Positions 39,059 to 49,348 of a DNA stretch of 64,000 bases are shown piece after piece. Each line of letters starts with the position of its first letter. Within the stretch, counting starts at the first letter, position 1. Source of the stretch: Candidatus Accumulibacter similis (lineage in GTDB: Bacteria; Pseudomonadota; Gammaproteobacteria; Burkholderiales; Rhodocyclaceae); assembly GCA_013347225.1 (NCBI GenBank), contig CP054595.1:2228415-2292414 (forward strand), written 5' to 3'. The notes beneath the pieces are model-generated. The model saw only the letters and a list, made by a program, of their open reading frames with translations. It was not told where the DNA came from and searched no databases. A program made the position numbers and the translations under genes.

Positions 39059-40192
39059 TCAGCGCAGCAGCTTGCCGCTGCGGTTGAGGATGGTGATGTC
39101 GACGAAGCGCGACCCGGCGTGCCGCCGTGGCGAAAAGCTGATGAAGACGCCGCCGACGTCGTGGTTCGGGAGCGCTTCGAGCGCGTCGCGCAGCCTGCGT
39201 CGCGTTGGTTCGGGGCCCGCCCGGCGGAGCGCCTCGACCAGCACCTTGGCACCCAGGTAGCCCTCGACGAACGTGTGATTGAGGGTCACGTCCTTTGGTT
39301 TGAACTTCCTGAAGTTGTCCTGAATCTCCTTGATCAGGGGAATCGTGTGGCTGTTCGGATCGGGCACCACCTGCGTCAATGCCAGCCCCGCAGCCTTCTC
39401 GGCGCCGATCTTCTGCACCACCTGCGCGGCGTCGGTCACCGACAGCGCGACATACTGCGCCAGGTTGCCGGCGGCGCGTGACTGCAGCAGAAACTCGGCG
39501 CTGGCGGCCGTGTTGGCGATCAGGATGACGGCCTGCGGCTGCGCGGCAGCGATGGTCTGCACGGCGGCGCCGACGTTGGTCGTGTTCTTCTCGTATGCTC
39601 CCTTGGCGACGAGGGTGCCGCCGGCCTTCTGGATCGACTGCTCGGCACTCGCCAAGGCGCCCTTGCCGAAGGCGTCGTCCTGGTAGAGGACGGCAAAGCG
39701 TTTGTAGCCGGTGGTCGCGTACTGGTCGGTGATCCTGTCGATCTCCTCCGCGTAGCTGGCGCGCGTCATGAACAGGAAGGGGTCGTTGCGGCGGACCAGC
39801 GTTTCCGCGCCCGAGCGGACGGCGATGAGCGGAATGCCGGCTTCGGCGAGCACCTTGTGGTCGAGCATCGCCTCGACGTTGCCGGTGCCGACGAAGCCGA
39901 TGAAAGCCAGCGGCTGCTCGTGCCGGAGCATTTCGCGCGCGAGACGGACTGTCTCGTCGGTCTTGTAGCCGTCGTCGGCCGAAACCAGCCGAATCCGCGC
40001 CCCGTGTATCCCGCCCTCGGCGTTTACGGCGTCGAACAGGAGCTGTGCGCCTGCACGCATGTGTGTGCCGGTGGGAGCAAGCGGGCCGCTGAACGCTGCC
40101 ACCTGGCCGATGACGATGTCGGCGCCGGCACTCGCAGCCAGGAACGCAAGCAGTGAAGCGAGCGCAGCGCGCAGCCAGGCGGATAGTCTCAT
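39059..40192 (-). CDS. ABC transporter substrate-binding protein (Leu/Ile/Val-type)
   Basis: A 377-residue periplasmic binding protein of the Peripla_BP_6/LivK family. The signal peptide covers about residues 1-24 (LRAALASLLAFLAASAGA). It is followed by IVIGQVAAFSGPLAPTG, AVNAEGGIHGARIRLVSADDGY, AFIGFVGTGNVEAML and KRFAVLYQDDAFGKGAL. Ligand is probably an amino acid, urea or an aromatic acid; the sequence does not say. No permease or ATPase genes adjoin it, so it is an orphan component here. An upstream in-frame start at 40216 would spoil the signal peptide. It is convergent with feoB. Confidence 0.9.
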   Translation of the reverse strand: MRLSAWLRAALASLLAFLAASAGADIVIGQVAAFSGPLAPTGTHMRAGAQLLFDAVNAEGGIHGARIRLVSADDGYKTDETVRLAREMLRHEQPLAFIGFVGTGNVEAMLDHKVLAEAGIPLIAVRSGAETLVRRNDPFLFMTRASYAEEIDRITDQYATTGYKRFAVLYQDDAFGKGALASAEQSIQKAGGTLVAKGAYEKNTTNVGAAVQTIAAAQPQAVILIANTAASAEFLLQSRAAGNLAQYVALSVTDAAQVVQKIGAEKAAGLALTQVVPDPNSHTIPLIKEIQDNFRKFKPKDVTLNHTFVEGYLGAKVLVEALRRAGPEPTRRRLRDALEALPNHDVGGVFISFSPRRHAGSRFVDITILNRSGKLLR

Positions 40193-40403
40193 GATCCTTC
40201 CCTCCCGAGGCGACAAGAAGCCGTGACGATCAAGCTGTCCTGGCCGGGATCAAGCCCGCGGGCGGGCCGGCCCGATCACTTGCCATCGCCCGCCACCCCA
40301 TCCGTGCAGCCGGCAGGGCGGGTCTGCTCGCCATCGCGAAGCGGACGATTCGCGAAGCAAGTCTAGAGCCTGTGACGGCCGCTGTCGACTGGCTTCTGCG
40401 TCC

Positions 40404-41348
40404 TCAGGGCAGGCGACGCGGATGCGGGTGAACCTCGAAGCGGAACAACTGCGGCTGCTGATCGTCGATGATGACCTTCATCCAGCCCATGAACGGGTAA
40501 CCGAAGGTCTCGAGACGGGTGACGTTGCCGATCGGCCGCTTCGTCAGCGGATCGCGCAACGGCTGGTCGATGCGTTGCCAGTGCGAGTCGCCGTGGATCA
40601 GCAGCACCTGCCCGGCGAAGGCGACGCTTTCCCGGCTCAGGGTGTCGAGCAGCGTGCGATAGCCGGCATGCGGCAGGCCGGCGGCGTGGTGGCGGAACGC
40701 CGGGTTCCCCTGCATGACGATGACGATGCCGGCGAACCCCTCGTGCCGAGCAACGGCAAAGCCCTGCCGCAGCCAGTCGATGACGACCGGGTTGCGGGCG
40801 ACGAACTCGCCGGATGGCTCGAGGCCCAGACCGAAGTTGTTGTTCGGCCCGGGAACGTTGAGCGAGATGAAGAGTACCGGGCCGAGCCGCCAGCGCAGAT
40901 GTTCCGGGTAGTCTCCCGGCTGCCGCTCGAGCGGCAGAGGCGATTGGCCGAGCGAGCGCGGCGCGGCAAAGAACAACTGCCGCAGCTTCTGCAGACGCTC
41001 GAGCGGATCGAACTTCCCGGCCGGGAGATGGCGGCAGTCGGTCCACTCGTTGTCACCGGGAACGTAGATCAGCGGTACCGGCGAGGCGTCGAGGAGATCG
41101 CGGCGAGCGTCGAGCAGTGCGTCACTGCAGACCTCGCGACTGTCCTTGATGTCGCCGACGTGCACGATGAAGGCCGGATGCTCGGCGGCGATGTCGGCGA
41201 ACATCCGCGGCAGTTCGCGCAGTTCGTGGCCGCTGTACGGGGTGTCGCCGATCGCCGCGAAGCGCCAGGTCGCCGCCTGCAGCGTGCACGCCAGCAGCAG
41301 GCCGCCGAGCCCGGCGAGCAGTTGCCGGCCCGTTCTGGCCCGCTTCAT
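40404..41348 (-). CDS. Secreted metallophosphoesterase
   Basis: A 314-residue calcineurin-like phosphoesterase with a signal peptide ([17 protein letters not shown]). The metal ligands are in [13 protein letters not shown] (first Asp), VHVGDIKDS (second Asp), [11 protein letters not shown] (Gly-Asp-Asn-Glu) and LLIHGDSHW (His). It resembles bacterial periplasmic phosphoesterases of uncertain substrate. The ATG overlaps the mutS stop (ATGA at 41345-41348), an unexpected partner for a repair gene, so it is probably co-transcribed with mutS. Confidence 0.87.
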   Translation of the reverse strand: MKRARTGRQLLAGLGGLLLACTLQAATWRFAAIGDTPYSGHELRELPRMFADIAAEHPAFIVHVGDIKDSREVCSDALLDARRDLLDASPVPLIYVPGDNEWTDCRHLPAGKFDPLERLQKLRQLFFAAPRSLGQSPLPLERQPGDYPEHLRWRLGPVLFISLNVPGPNNNFGLGLEPSGEFVARNPVVIDWLRQGFAVARHEGFAGIVIVMQGNPAFRHHAAGLPHAGYRTLLDTLSRESVAFAGQVLLIHGDSHWQRIDQPLRDPLTKRPIGNVTRLETFGYPFMGWMKVIIDDQQPQLFRFEVHPHPRRLP

Positions 41349-43945
41349 TGCAGCAGCGCCCGCAGTTCGTAGAGCGCATCGAGCGCCTCGCGCGGCGTCA
41401 GCCGGTCGGGATCGATGGCTTGCAGCCGCTCGATCGCCGGGTGGGTGGCCGGTTCGCCGGCTTCGGCGGCCGTCGACAGCGCGCTGGCAAAGAGGTCGGG
41501 CTGCAACGGGTTGATCGACGCCCGCTGCTCGAACTCGCGCAACTGCCGCCGCGCTGCCTTCAGCACCGCAGTCGGGATGCCGGCCAGCGCTGCCACCTGG
41601 ATGCCGTAGCTCTGGTTCGCCGGCCCCTCCTCGACGGCATGCAGGAAGACGATGCGCTGCCCATGCTCGATCGCGTCCAGGTGCACGTTCGCCAGTTCGG
41701 CGTATTCGTTGGCGAGCAGGGTCAGCTCGAAGTAATGCGTGGCGAAGAGCGTCAGGCAGCGATTCTTCTCGATCAGCTGCCGGCAGATGGCGAAAGCCAG
41801 CGCCATGCCGTCGAAGGTCGAGGTGCCGCGCCCGACCTCGTCCATAAGCACCAGGCTCTGCTCGCCGGCGTGGTGCAGGATGGCGGCCGATTCGGTCATC
41901 TCGACCATGAAGGTCGAACGTCCACCTGCCAGATCGTCGGCGGCGCCGATGCGGGTGAAGATCTGGTCGAGCGGGCCGAGCACGGCGCGGGTTGCCGGCA
42001 CATAGCTGCCGATGTGGGCGAGCAGCGCGATCAGCGCCGTCTGCCGCATGTAGGTCGACTTGCCGCCCATGTTCGGGCCGGTGATCAGCAGTAGCCGCCG
42101 CTCGTCGCTCAGGCGGGTATCGTTGGCGATGAAGCTCTCGCCGCCGGCGAGCTGCTCCTCGACGACCGGGTGGCGGCCGCCCTCGATCAGCAGTCCGGGT
42201 TCGTTGCTGAACACCGGTCGGCAGTAGTTGCGCCGCTGCGCCGTGTCGGCAAGACTCGCCAGCAGGTCGCTGGCGGCGACTGCCTGCGCCACCCGCTGCA
42301 GCTCCGGCAGCTCTGGCTGCAGGGTCGCCAGGACGCCGTCGTAGAGCAGCCGCTCGCGCGCCAGCGCCCGATCCTGCGCCGACAGCGCCTTGTCCTCGAA
42401 GGCCTTCAGCTCCGGTGTCAGGTAGCGCTCGGCGTTCTTCAGCGTCTGCCGCCGGCGGTAGTCGTCGGGCACGCGGCTGGCGTTGGCATGGCTGACTTCG
42501 ATGTAGAACCCATGCACGCGGTTGTATTCCACCTTCAGGTTGGCGATTCCCGTCCGCTCGCGCTCGCGTGCCTCGAGTTCGACGAGGAACGCTCCGCAGT
42601 TCTCGTTCAGCGCGCGCAGTTCGTCGAGTTCGGCGTCGAAACCGGTGGCGATGACACCACCGTCGCGGACCAGCGCCGCCGGCTCGGGCTGGATCGCGCG
42701 CTGCAGCAGGTCGAGGGTGGTCGTCGGCGTCGCCAGTTGCAGCAGCAGTTCGGCCAGCAGGGGTGCGCCGCTGATCGCCTGCAGCGGCGCGCGCAGGTCG
42801 GCCAGTCGTCGCAGGCTGTCGCGCAAGCTCGACAGGTCGCGCGGGCGGGCGCTGGCAAGGCCGATGCGGCCGGCGATCCGCTCGATGTCGGCGAAGCCGC
42901 GCAGCGCCTGGCGCAGCGCGCGCAGGCTGCGGCCCCCGTCGTCGAGCAGCATGGCGATCGCCGCGTGCCGCGCCGCCGGGATCGCCGGATCGCGCCAGGG
43001 ATGATGCAGCGCGTGCCGCAGGAGCCGCGAGCCCATGGCACAGACGCATGAGTCGAGCAGGCTGTACAGCGTCGGTGCCGGCTGCCCGCGCAGGGTTTCG
43101 GTGAGTTCGAGGTTGCGCCGGGTGGCGGTGTCGAGTCCGAGAAAGGTGGCGTCGCGCTCGACGGTCAGCGCCCGCAGGTGCGGCAGGGCGCGCGTCTGCG
43201 TCGCCCGCGCATAGCGCAGCAGCGCGCCGGCAGCGGCAATCGCCGGCCGCAGGCCATCGGCGCCAAAGCCGGCGAGCGAACTCGTGCCGAAGTGCGCGCA
43301 CAGCTCGCGGCCACCGGCCTCGACGTCGAAATGCCAGTCCGGCTGCCGGGTCAGCGGTGCATCGGTGGTGAAAGCGGGTGTCAGCGTCTCGGCGACGACG
43401 ATCTCGGCCGGCCGGATCCGTTCGAGGGTGCCAGTGACCCGGCCGGGAGCGACCTCGCAGACGCGGAACTCGCCGCTCGCCAGGTTGATCCAGGCGAGTC
43501 CCGCGAGCTGGCGGGTGAAATGGATCGCCAGCAGCAGCGTGTCGCGCTTCTCGTCGAGCAGCGCCGCGTCGGTGAGCGTGCCGGGGGTGACGATGCGCGA
43601 CACGGCTCGTTCGACCGGCCCCTTGCTGGTCGCCGGGTCGCCCACCTGCTCGCAGATGACCACCGATTCGCCGAGCTTCACCAGCTTCGCGAGATATTGC
43701 TCGAGCGCGTGGTAAGGCACGCCGGCCATCCGGATCGGCTGCCCGGCCGACTGTCCGCGCGTCGTCAACGTGATGTCGAGCAGGCGCGCGGCCTTTTCGG
43801 CGTCTTCATGGAACAACTCGTAGAAGTCGCCCATGCGGTAGAAGAGCAGCAGGCCAGGATGCTCCGCCTTCAGCCGCAGGTACTGCTGCATCATTGGCGT
43901 GTGGGCCGATTCTGGTCCGCTCTTCAGCCCTTGATTTTTCTGCAT
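41345..43945 (-). CDS. mutS: DNA mismatch repair protein MutS
   Basis: An 866-residue mismatch sensor. The mismatch-binding domain has [16 protein letters not shown] and [13 protein letters not shown] with the mismatch-wedging Phe-x-Glu; the connector, lever and clamp domains follow. The ATPase has Walker [14 protein letters not shown] (near residue 625), [12 protein letters not shown] (near 700) and the helix-turn-helix end. No good Shine-Dalgarno is visible before the ATG at 43945. The length is usual. It is followed by the overlapping phosphoesterase gene. Confidence 0.98.
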   Translation of the reverse strand: MQKNQGLKSGPESAHTPMMQQYLRLKAEHPGLLLFYRMGDFYELFHEDAEKAARLLDITLTTRGQSAGQPIRMAGVPYHALEQYLAKLVKLGESVVICEQVGDPATSKGPVERAVSRIVTPGTLTDAALLDEKRDTLLLAIHFTRQLAGLAWINLASGEFRVCEVAPGRVTGTLERIRPAEIVVAETLTPAFTTDAPLTRQPDWHFDVEAGGRELCAHFGTSSLAGFGADGLRPAIAAAGALLRYARATQTRALPHLRALTVERDATFLGLDTATRRNLELTETLRGQPAPTLYSLLDSCVCAMGSRLLRHALHHPWRDPAIPAARHAAIAMLLDDGGRSLRALRQALRGFADIERIAGRIGLASARPRDLSSLRDSLRRLADLRAPLQAISGAPLLAELLLQLATPTTTLDLLQRAIQPEPAALVRDGGVIATGFDAELDELRALNENCGAFLVELEARERERTGIANLKVEYNRVHGFYIEVSHANASRVPDDYRRRQTLKNAERYLTPELKAFEDKALSAQDRALARERLLYDGVLATLQPELPELQRVAQAVAASDLLASLADTAQRRNYCRPVFSNEPGLLIEGGRHPVVEEQLAGGESFIANDTRLSDERRLLLITGPNMGGKSTYMRQTALIALLAHIGSYVPATRAVLGPLDQIFTRIGAADDLAGGRSTFMVEMTESAAILHHAGEQSLVLMDEVGRGTSTFDGMALAFAICRQLIEKNRCLTLFATHYFELTLLANEYAELANVHLDAIEHGQRIVFLHAVEEGPANQSYGIQVAALAGIPTAVLKAARRQLREFEQRASINPLQPDLFASALSTAAEAGEPATHPAIERLQAIDPDRLTPREALDALYELRALLQ

Positions 43946-44607
43946 GTTACAGACAACCCATTGATTTGGCGCGGTGAGGCGGTAGTGTGAGCGGATGCTT
44001 GAGGCCCCAGTACGGTCTTCTGCTCCCGTCTACCCCTGGCTTTGCAGTACAGGTTTCTTGGTGTATTCGGCAGAAGCCATACTGACCCTTCGGCAGAGTG
44101 GAACAACCTATACTGAGGGGCGGCATGGGGTTCGGCGCGAGTGAAATCAAGCTCCTGCAACGAGGCCCGCATCTTACCAGTGCTCGGACTCCCGGACTTC
44201 CGGATTCTGGGGCCGCTTGGGAAGTCTGGGCGTCAACCAGCGCGGCGCAGTATCGCTGCCAGACACAACCGTTGCAGCCCCGACGACGGCAGGTGTCCGG
44301 CACACGCGGCGGAGGGCGCAGGTTGAGGCTCCGCTGGCTGAGCCCAGGCTGCGATCGCGCGCACGAGCGTCCGGGCGTTGGCGAGGCCGTTCATGGGCAG
44401 GGAAAAAGGATCGCGACGGGAGTTCGTGTCGGGCATCGTGGCTGCGGGTCGATGGCGGATGTCGCCGAGAGGGGGGCGGTCGCCATTGCGGCGATCAGGG
44501 TTTGCGGATGCGACGATTCACCGAGACACTGACGGGCGTCAACACCGACCCCCGGGAAGGCGCCTATTCTGCGGCTGCCCAGTGGATCTCACCCGGAGGT
44601 GATCAGC
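43946..44607. other. Gene-free region between mutS and the nitroreductase remnant
   Basis: About 660 bases without a gene I can support. Several open frames exist on both strands but show no family motif or consistent ribosome site. The first 200 bases are relatively AT-rich and should contain the mutS promoter. Confidence 0.5.
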
Positions 44608-45476
44608 ATGCAGCGGCAGATCTTCCTCGTCGGTGCCGGCGTCGCGGCTGCTGCAGGCGCAGGCGTGCATTGGCTGGCGCGCAGTCGGGATTATGACGCA
44701 GCGGCGGCCCTCTTGTGGCGGCATCGCGCGTCCGCCAGCGGCGCCGAGTTCGCCGATCGGGTGCACTGCGCGACCATGGCGGCGAACAGCCACAACGCCC
44801 AGGCCTGGCATTTCCGGCCGACGCCCACGGGGGTCGCGATATCGCCGGACTTCGATCGCTCGCTGCCCGTGGCCGACGCCGACAACCATCAGCTCTACGC
44901 CTCGCTCGGCTGCGCCGCCGAAAACCTGATGCGAGTTGCTGCTGATCGAGGATCGCAGCCGGATCGAACAGGTGCTCGAGCTGATCGTGGCGGCGACGAC
45001 GATGCAGGCTGCCGACCCGGCTTTCGTGGCGGAGCTGCGATCGTGGCTGCGTTTCAATGCCGCCGCGGCAGTCGTTAGTGGTGACGGCCTGCGTGTCGCC
45101 TGTTCCGGCAATCCGGCGATGCCCACCTGGCTGGGATCGATGCTGTTCGCCGCCTGCTTCAAGCCGGCGGCAGAGAGCCAGCGCCATGCCCGGCAGGTAC
45201 GCTCCAGTTCCGGGCTGGCTCTCTTCGTTTCGGCACGCGACGACAGGGCGCACTGGGTTCAGGCCGGACGGAGGCATCAGCGCCTCGCCCTGCAGGCGAC
45301 CGCGCTCGGTATCCGCCATGCGCATCTTACTGGAGATCGCGTCCCTGCGCCGGCATCTTGGCGCGCTGCTGGGGGTGGGTGATCGTCTTGTCGACCTGCT
45401 GGTCCGTTACGGCCACGCTGCGCCGATGCCCCGTTCCCTGCGCCGCCCGGTCAGGGAGGTGATCATCGCGGCGTGA
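44608..45476 (+). pseudogene. Nitroreductase (Acg-like) pseudogene
   Basis: The gene has a good start (GGAGGTGA before ATG 44608) and the family pattern MAANSHNAQAWHFRP, DFDRSLPVADADNHQLYASLGCAAENL. It then loses a block of roughly 80 residues. It resumes in another frame at LLIEDRSRIEQVLELI, runs through AELRSWLRFN and SSSGLALFVSARDDRAHWVQAGR, and shifts frame again near 45,330 to finish SLRRPVREVI at 45476. Intact members are FMN-dependent oxidoreductases of about 330 residues. The deletion plus two frame changes make this non-functional. Confidence 0.82.
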
Positions 45477-45483
45477 GTTCTCC

Positions 45484-45891
45484 ATGTTGAAGGCATCGCA
45501 GGCGGGCTGTCGCTATTTCGCCGGGGTGTTCGCCGTCGGCTTCCTGCTTGGCGTACCGCGGACCTTGGTGCTCGTGCCTCGCGTCGGCGAAGTCGTGGCA
45601 GTGCTCATCGAGCTGCCGGTCATTCTCGGAGCGTCCTGGCTGATCTGCGGCCGCATCCTGCAGCAGGCATCGCTGTGGCGGGTGGCAGCGGTCGTCATGG
45701 GCGCTTCTGCCCTTGCATTGCTGCTGACGGCAGAGCTGTCGATCTCCATGCTGCTTGCCAACCGGAGCCTTGCGGCGCACCTGGCGCTCTACTCCGAGAC
45801 CGCGCATCGGCTGGGGCTGGCCGGGCAGCTTGCCTTTGCGCTGTTCCCGGTGCTCCAGACCATGCGCCGCCACACACCAGGTACGGGCTGA
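45484..45891 (+). CDS. Four-helix membrane protein of unknown function
   Basis: A 135-residue hydrophobic protein with about four membrane helices (YFAGVFAVGFLLGVPRTLVL, VVAVLIELPVILGASWLIC, VAAVVMGASALALLLTAEL, LAGQLAFALFPVLQ). It starts seven bases after the nitroreductase remnant ends and was probably co-transcribed with it. Similar short four-helix proteins are common hypothetical proteins; no functional motif is visible. Confidence 0.7.
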   Translation: MLKASQAGCRYFAGVFAVGFLLGVPRTLVLVPRVGEVVAVLIELPVILGASWLICGRILQQASLWRVAAVVMGASALALLLTAELSISMLLANRSLAAHLALYSETAHRLGLAGQLAFALFPVLQTMRRHTPGTG

Positions 45892-46044
45892 GATGCGCCA
45901 GCGGCCGACAGGCAACGTGCGGCCCGCTCGAGGGGGCTGCGGGCTGCGCCCGCGCGCTGCGTGTGCCCCGGCGGCCAGCTTGGCATTGTCGCCTGCGGAG
46001 CGTAGCGAGCCGTAAAGGTCGTTCCCTCCTCGGTTCCGCCATCC

Positions 46045-46668
46045 TCAAGAACCATTGCCGAGGTGCCGCAGGAGCAGGCCGGCCAAGGCACACATGGTCA
46101 AGCCGGTCAGCACGTCGAGCACCTGCCAGGCGCGTGGTCGGGCAAACCAGGGCGCCAGCCAGCGAGCGCCGAGTCCAAGCAGCCCAAACCAGAGGAGGCT
46201 GGCCGTGCTTGCCCCGAGGACGAAGCACCAGCGCGAGTCGGCGGGCTGCCGGGCGCCGATGCTGCCCACCAGGAGCACCGTATCGAGGTAGACGTGGGGG
46301 TTGAGCAGCGAGAACGCCGCAGCCTGAGCAACGGCCGTCCTGTGGCTCAGCGCCGCACCGCCTGGTGCTGCCTGCAGCTGGTGCGAACGGCGCGCACGGC
46401 GCAGGGCCTGGAACCCGTAGAAGCTCAGGAAGGCAGCGCCTGCCAGAGCCAGGACGCGTGCGACGCCGGCGCTTTCGGCGAGCGCTTGCGCCATTCCCAT
46501 GACGCCGGCGGCGATCAACAGCGCGTCCGTCAGGGCACAGAACGCGATGACGCTGCCGACATGCTCCCGGCGCAGGCCCTGACGCAACACGAAGGCGTTC
46601 TGCGCGCCGATGGCGACGATGAGTCCAAGGCCCAGCGCGAGTCCCTGAACGAATGCCGCGAAGAACAT
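46045..46668 (-). CDS. argO: LysE/ArgO-type amino acid exporter
   Basis: A 207-residue inner-membrane exporter of the LysE superfamily. It carries GLGLIVAIGAQNAFVLRQGLRRE, the family signature, FCALTDALLIAAGV, and FSLLNPHVYLDTVLLVGSIG. Six helices are predicted. ArgO exports arginine (and canavanine) and LysE lysine. The divergent neighbour is an ArgP-type LysR regulator, the classic argO/argP or lysE/lysG arrangement. The start at 46668 is the family start; an in-frame ATG at 46785 overlaps argP and is rejected. Confidence 0.92.
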   Translation of the reverse strand: MFFAAFVQGLALGLGLIVAIGAQNAFVLRQGLRREHVGSVIAFCALTDALLIAAGVMGMAQALAESAGVARVLALAGAAFLSFYGFQALRRARRSHQLQAAPGGAALSHRTAVAQAAAFSLLNPHVYLDTVLLVGSIGARQPADSRWCFVLGASTASLLWFGLLGLGARWLAPWFARPRAWQVLDVLTGLTMCALAGLLLRHLGNGS

Positions 46669-46749
46669 CGGTGGTGCGCCTGTTGATCGAATGGATCGCC
46701 AGCTTGTCAGCTCGCCGCCATGAAGGCAAACTGTCTTTGCTAACCTGCA

Positions 46750-46764
46750 TTCAGAAAAACTGAA
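46750..46764. promoter_or_regulatory. LysR-type palindrome in the argO-argP gap
   Basis: TTCAGAAAAACTGAA is a perfect 5-5 inverted repeat matching the LysR T-N11-A pattern. It ends two bases before the argP ATG, in the 98-bp divergent region. Autorepression of argP and control of argO from here is plausible. There is no Shine-Dalgarno between it and the ATG. Confidence 0.55.
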
Positions 46765-46766
46765 CC

Positions 46767-47663
46767 ATGCTCGACTATGCTTCACTGGCTGCGCTGGCGG
46801 CCATCGTCCGCGAGGGCAGCTTCGAGCGTGCCGCTCGCGCGCTCAAGGTGACGCCGTCAGCCATTTCGCAGCGGATTCGGCTGTTGGAGGATCGTGTCGG
46901 TTGCGCACTCGTGGTACGCGGACAGCCCTGCCAGGCGACGGCAATGGGTCGCCGTCTTTGCCAGCATGTCGACCGGGTTCGTCTTCTGGAGCAGGAGTTG
47001 CACGAAGCATTGCCGACGCTTGCACCGACAGGCGACTTCAGGGTGCCGCTGCCCATCGCGGTCAATGCCGACAGCCTGGCCACCTGGTTCGCACCGGCGC
47101 TCGCCACTTTCGCCGCCGAAGCTCCGGTGCTGCTGGAGGTCGCGGTGGACGACCAGGACCACACCGCCGAGTGGTTGCGCAGCGGCATCGTCCTCGCCGC
47201 CGTGACTGGCTCAGCACGTCCGGCGGTCGGCTGCAATAGCCAGCCGCTGGGTGCGATGCGCTATCTGGCGGCTTGCAGTCCGTCCTTCATGCAACTTCAT
47301 TTCAGTGACGGGGTTGGCGCGGGCAGTCTGGCGCGCGCACCGAGTCTCGCCTTCAATGCCAAGGACGAGCTGCAGACGCGCTGGGTGTTTCGACTCTGCC
47401 AGCGGCATGTCGAATTGCCTCACCACACGTTGCCGTCGACGCAAGCATTCGTGATCGCGACATTGGCGGGCATGGGGTGGGGACTGCATCCGCAGGCGCT
47501 GATCGCTCCTCAGCTCGACGATGGCTCGCTCGTCGAACTGGTGCCGGATACGGCGTTTGACGTGCCGCTGTATTGGCAGCACGCAAGAGCATCATCGGCA
47601 TTGCTTGATGGATTGACCCGGCAGGTTCTGGCGGCCGGCCGAACTGCACTGATCCCGCCCTGA
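46767..47663 (+). CDS. argP: LysR-family regulator ArgP
   Basis: A 298-residue LysR-type regulator. The winged helix (ASLAALAAIVREGSFERAARAL, VTPSAISQRIRLLEDRVG) is followed by a two-lobed effector domain with LPIAVNADSLATWFAPAL, the ArgP/LysG signature. ArgP activates the divergently encoded exporter in response to arginine and represses or is poised by lysine in E. coli. The ATG directly follows a LysR palindrome without a ribosome-binding site, so initiation may be inefficient or leaderless. Confidence 0.92.
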   Translation: MLDYASLAALAAIVREGSFERAARALKVTPSAISQRIRLLEDRVGCALVVRGQPCQATAMGRRLCQHVDRVRLLEQELHEALPTLAPTGDFRVPLPIAVNADSLATWFAPALATFAAEAPVLLEVAVDDQDHTAEWLRSGIVLAAVTGSARPAVGCNSQPLGAMRYLAACSPSFMQLHFSDGVGAGSLARAPSLAFNAKDELQTRWVFRLCQRHVELPHHTLPSTQAFVIATLAGMGWGLHPQALIAPQLDDGSLVELVPDTAFDVPLYWQHARASSALLDGLTRQVLAAGRTALIPP

Positions 47664-47883
47664 ACGGCTGCCCGGCTGCCGGCAAGCGCAGGGTGTGTGC
47701 GCGCTCGCTTGGTGCGCGTTCAGTCCATCGATGAAGCGTTCGTCGAGGTGGCCGGCATCGATGTGCCGCTCGGCAAACCGGGCGTCCCGCAACTGTTCAG
47801 GACAAGTGGAGCCTCGTTGAAGCGAGGGGGTGCTGCCTCCAGCCCTGCGCAAGGCCCTGCAGGGCGCCAGAGGAGTAGATCGT

Positions 47884-49326
47884 TCAGCGGATCGCGCCGA
47901 CGAAGCCTTCGATCGTTGGCCGCGCTGCGTGCAGGTGCGCCAGGCAGTCGTCCCAGAGCGCGGGGCGCAGCCCGAGGCGTCGCAGTTGCGCGGCATCCTG
48001 GTCGCTGGCGATTGTCTCGACGAAACCGTCGAGGGCAGCGTGCGCGGCCCGGTTGGCGAGGCCGACCAGGGCGCAGAAGCGGTACTCGTCACCGCTGGCG
48101 TCGGGGTCGTGGTGGTGGGCAATTGCGGCGATGTAGCGTGCCGGCAGGTCCCAGCGTTCGGCAACCATCTGGCCGACTTCCGGGTGGGTGAACTCGAACA
48201 GCGTGCGCTCGGCGTCGAGACTGCCGAGCGCCGAATTGCGTTCCAGCTCGAGCACATGGCGGTAGCTCGACTCGGCCTGGACGGCGAAGATGAGCTTGCC
48301 GATGTCGTGCAGCAGCCCGGCCATGAAAGCCTCGTCGCCAGGGTAGCGGATGGCGGCCGCGAGGAAGCGGGCTGCCGTCGCGGCGGCGATCGAGTGTTTC
48401 CAGAACGCAACCAGATTCAGTCTCTCGGTGCGAAAGGAATCGAAGGCGCCGACCGAGATCAGCATGCCCTGGACGTTGGTGAAACCGAGGACGCGGACGG
48501 CATCGGCAATCGTACCGACGCGGCGGCTGAGGCCGAAGAACGCCGAGTTGGCAACACGCAGGATCTTCGCCGAGATCGCCGGGTCGTGAATGATCACCTG
48601 CTCGACGGCGCGCGCATCGCTGGCGGGATCCTGCATCACTCGCAGCGCCTGCATGACCACTGCCGGCAGGGTCGGCACCTCATAGACGTCGATCGGCCGG
48701 AAGCGGGCCAGTGGCTCGGCCGTCAGCTTGTTGCCGTCGAGGCCGTCGTTCGCTTCGAGGAGCCGGGTCGGCAGCCCGGGATGGACGAGCTGGAAGGCGT
48801 GGATCGGCTGCGGCAGGTCGCGCAGGCGGAGCATGCCGACATCGTGCAGGCTGCTGCCGGCGGGCAGGGTGCTGCGCACCAGCGCCTCGGTCGCCGAGCT
48901 GAGCAGGGTCTGGCCGCCGTGGGTCACCGCCAGCAGGCGGGCAACGCGATTGAGCGTGCGACCGAAGTAGTCGCCGCCGCTCAGGTAGGCCGGCCCGCTG
49001 TGCAGTGCAATGCGCACGCGCAGCGGGCTGCGCGTCGGCCACTGTTCACCGGCGAGGCCCGTCTGGATCTGGCTGGCGGCCCGCAGCGCCGCTGCAGCGT
49101 CATCGAAGGTGACGCAGTAGGCGTCGCCGACGGTCTTGAAGACCAGTCCCCCGTGGCGCTCGATCGCCGCCGAGAGGAGCGTGTTGTGCCGCTGCAGCGC
49201 GAGCCGCATCGCCTGCGACTCGATTTCCCAGAGGCTCGTCGACCCTTCGATGTCGGTAAACAGGAAGGTGGTGTCGATCAGCGCGGCATCGCCGAGGCCG
49301 GGTGTCCCGAGTTCCATCTGCCGCAT
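47884..49326 (-). CDS. Class III nucleotide cyclase fused to HDOD domain
   Basis: A 480-residue cytosolic signalling protein. Residues about 15-185 form a class III adenylate/guanylate cyclase domain: FLFTDIEGSTSLWE with the first metal Asp, KTVGDAYCVTFDD with the second, and LNRVARLLA with the transition-state Asn-Arg. Residues about 210-410 are an HDOD domain (VPTLPAVVMQALRVM, ILRVANSAFFGL, AFMAGLLHDIGKL, HHHDPDASGDEY). The cyclase looks catalytically complete. HDOD domains scaffold signal transduction and stress or motility control, so the fusion may couple nucleotide messenger production to a partner. It lies 22 bp after the second PEP-CTERM gene, same strand. The start could also be the Met at residue 4. 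Confidence 0.9.
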   Translation of the reverse strand: MRQMELGTPGLGDAALIDTTFLFTDIEGSTSLWEIESQAMRLALQRHNTLLSAAIERHGGLVFKTVGDAYCVTFDDAAAALRAASQIQTGLAGEQWPTRSPLRVRIALHSGPAYLSGGDYFGRTLNRVARLLAVTHGGQTLLSSATEALVRSTLPAGSSLHDVGMLRLRDLPQPIHAFQLVHPGLPTRLLEANDGLDGNKLTAEPLARFRPIDVYEVPTLPAVVMQALRVMQDPASDARAVEQVIIHDPAISAKILRVANSAFFGLSRRVGTIADAVRVLGFTNVQGMLISVGAFDSFRTERLNLVAFWKHSIAAATAARFLAAAIRYPGDEAFMAGLLHDIGKLIFAVQAESSYRHVLELERNSALGSLDAERTLFEFTHPEVGQMVAERWDLPARYIAAIAHHHDPDASGDEYRFCALVGLANRAAHAALDGFVETIASDQDAAQLRRLGLRPALWDDCLAHLHAARPTIEGFVGAIR

Positions 49327-49348
49327 GTCCCGCTGCCGTTGCAGCTGT

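Noticed and set aside
36901..39252. 783-codon open frame on the minus strand
   Set aside because: It mirrors feoB on the opposite strand, is rich in Gln/Arg/Asp as antisense frames of GC-rich genes are, and has no motif.
44098..44532. Possible small gene between mutS and the nitroreductase remnant
   Set aside because: No ribosome site, no motif and competing frames on both strands; treated as non-coding.
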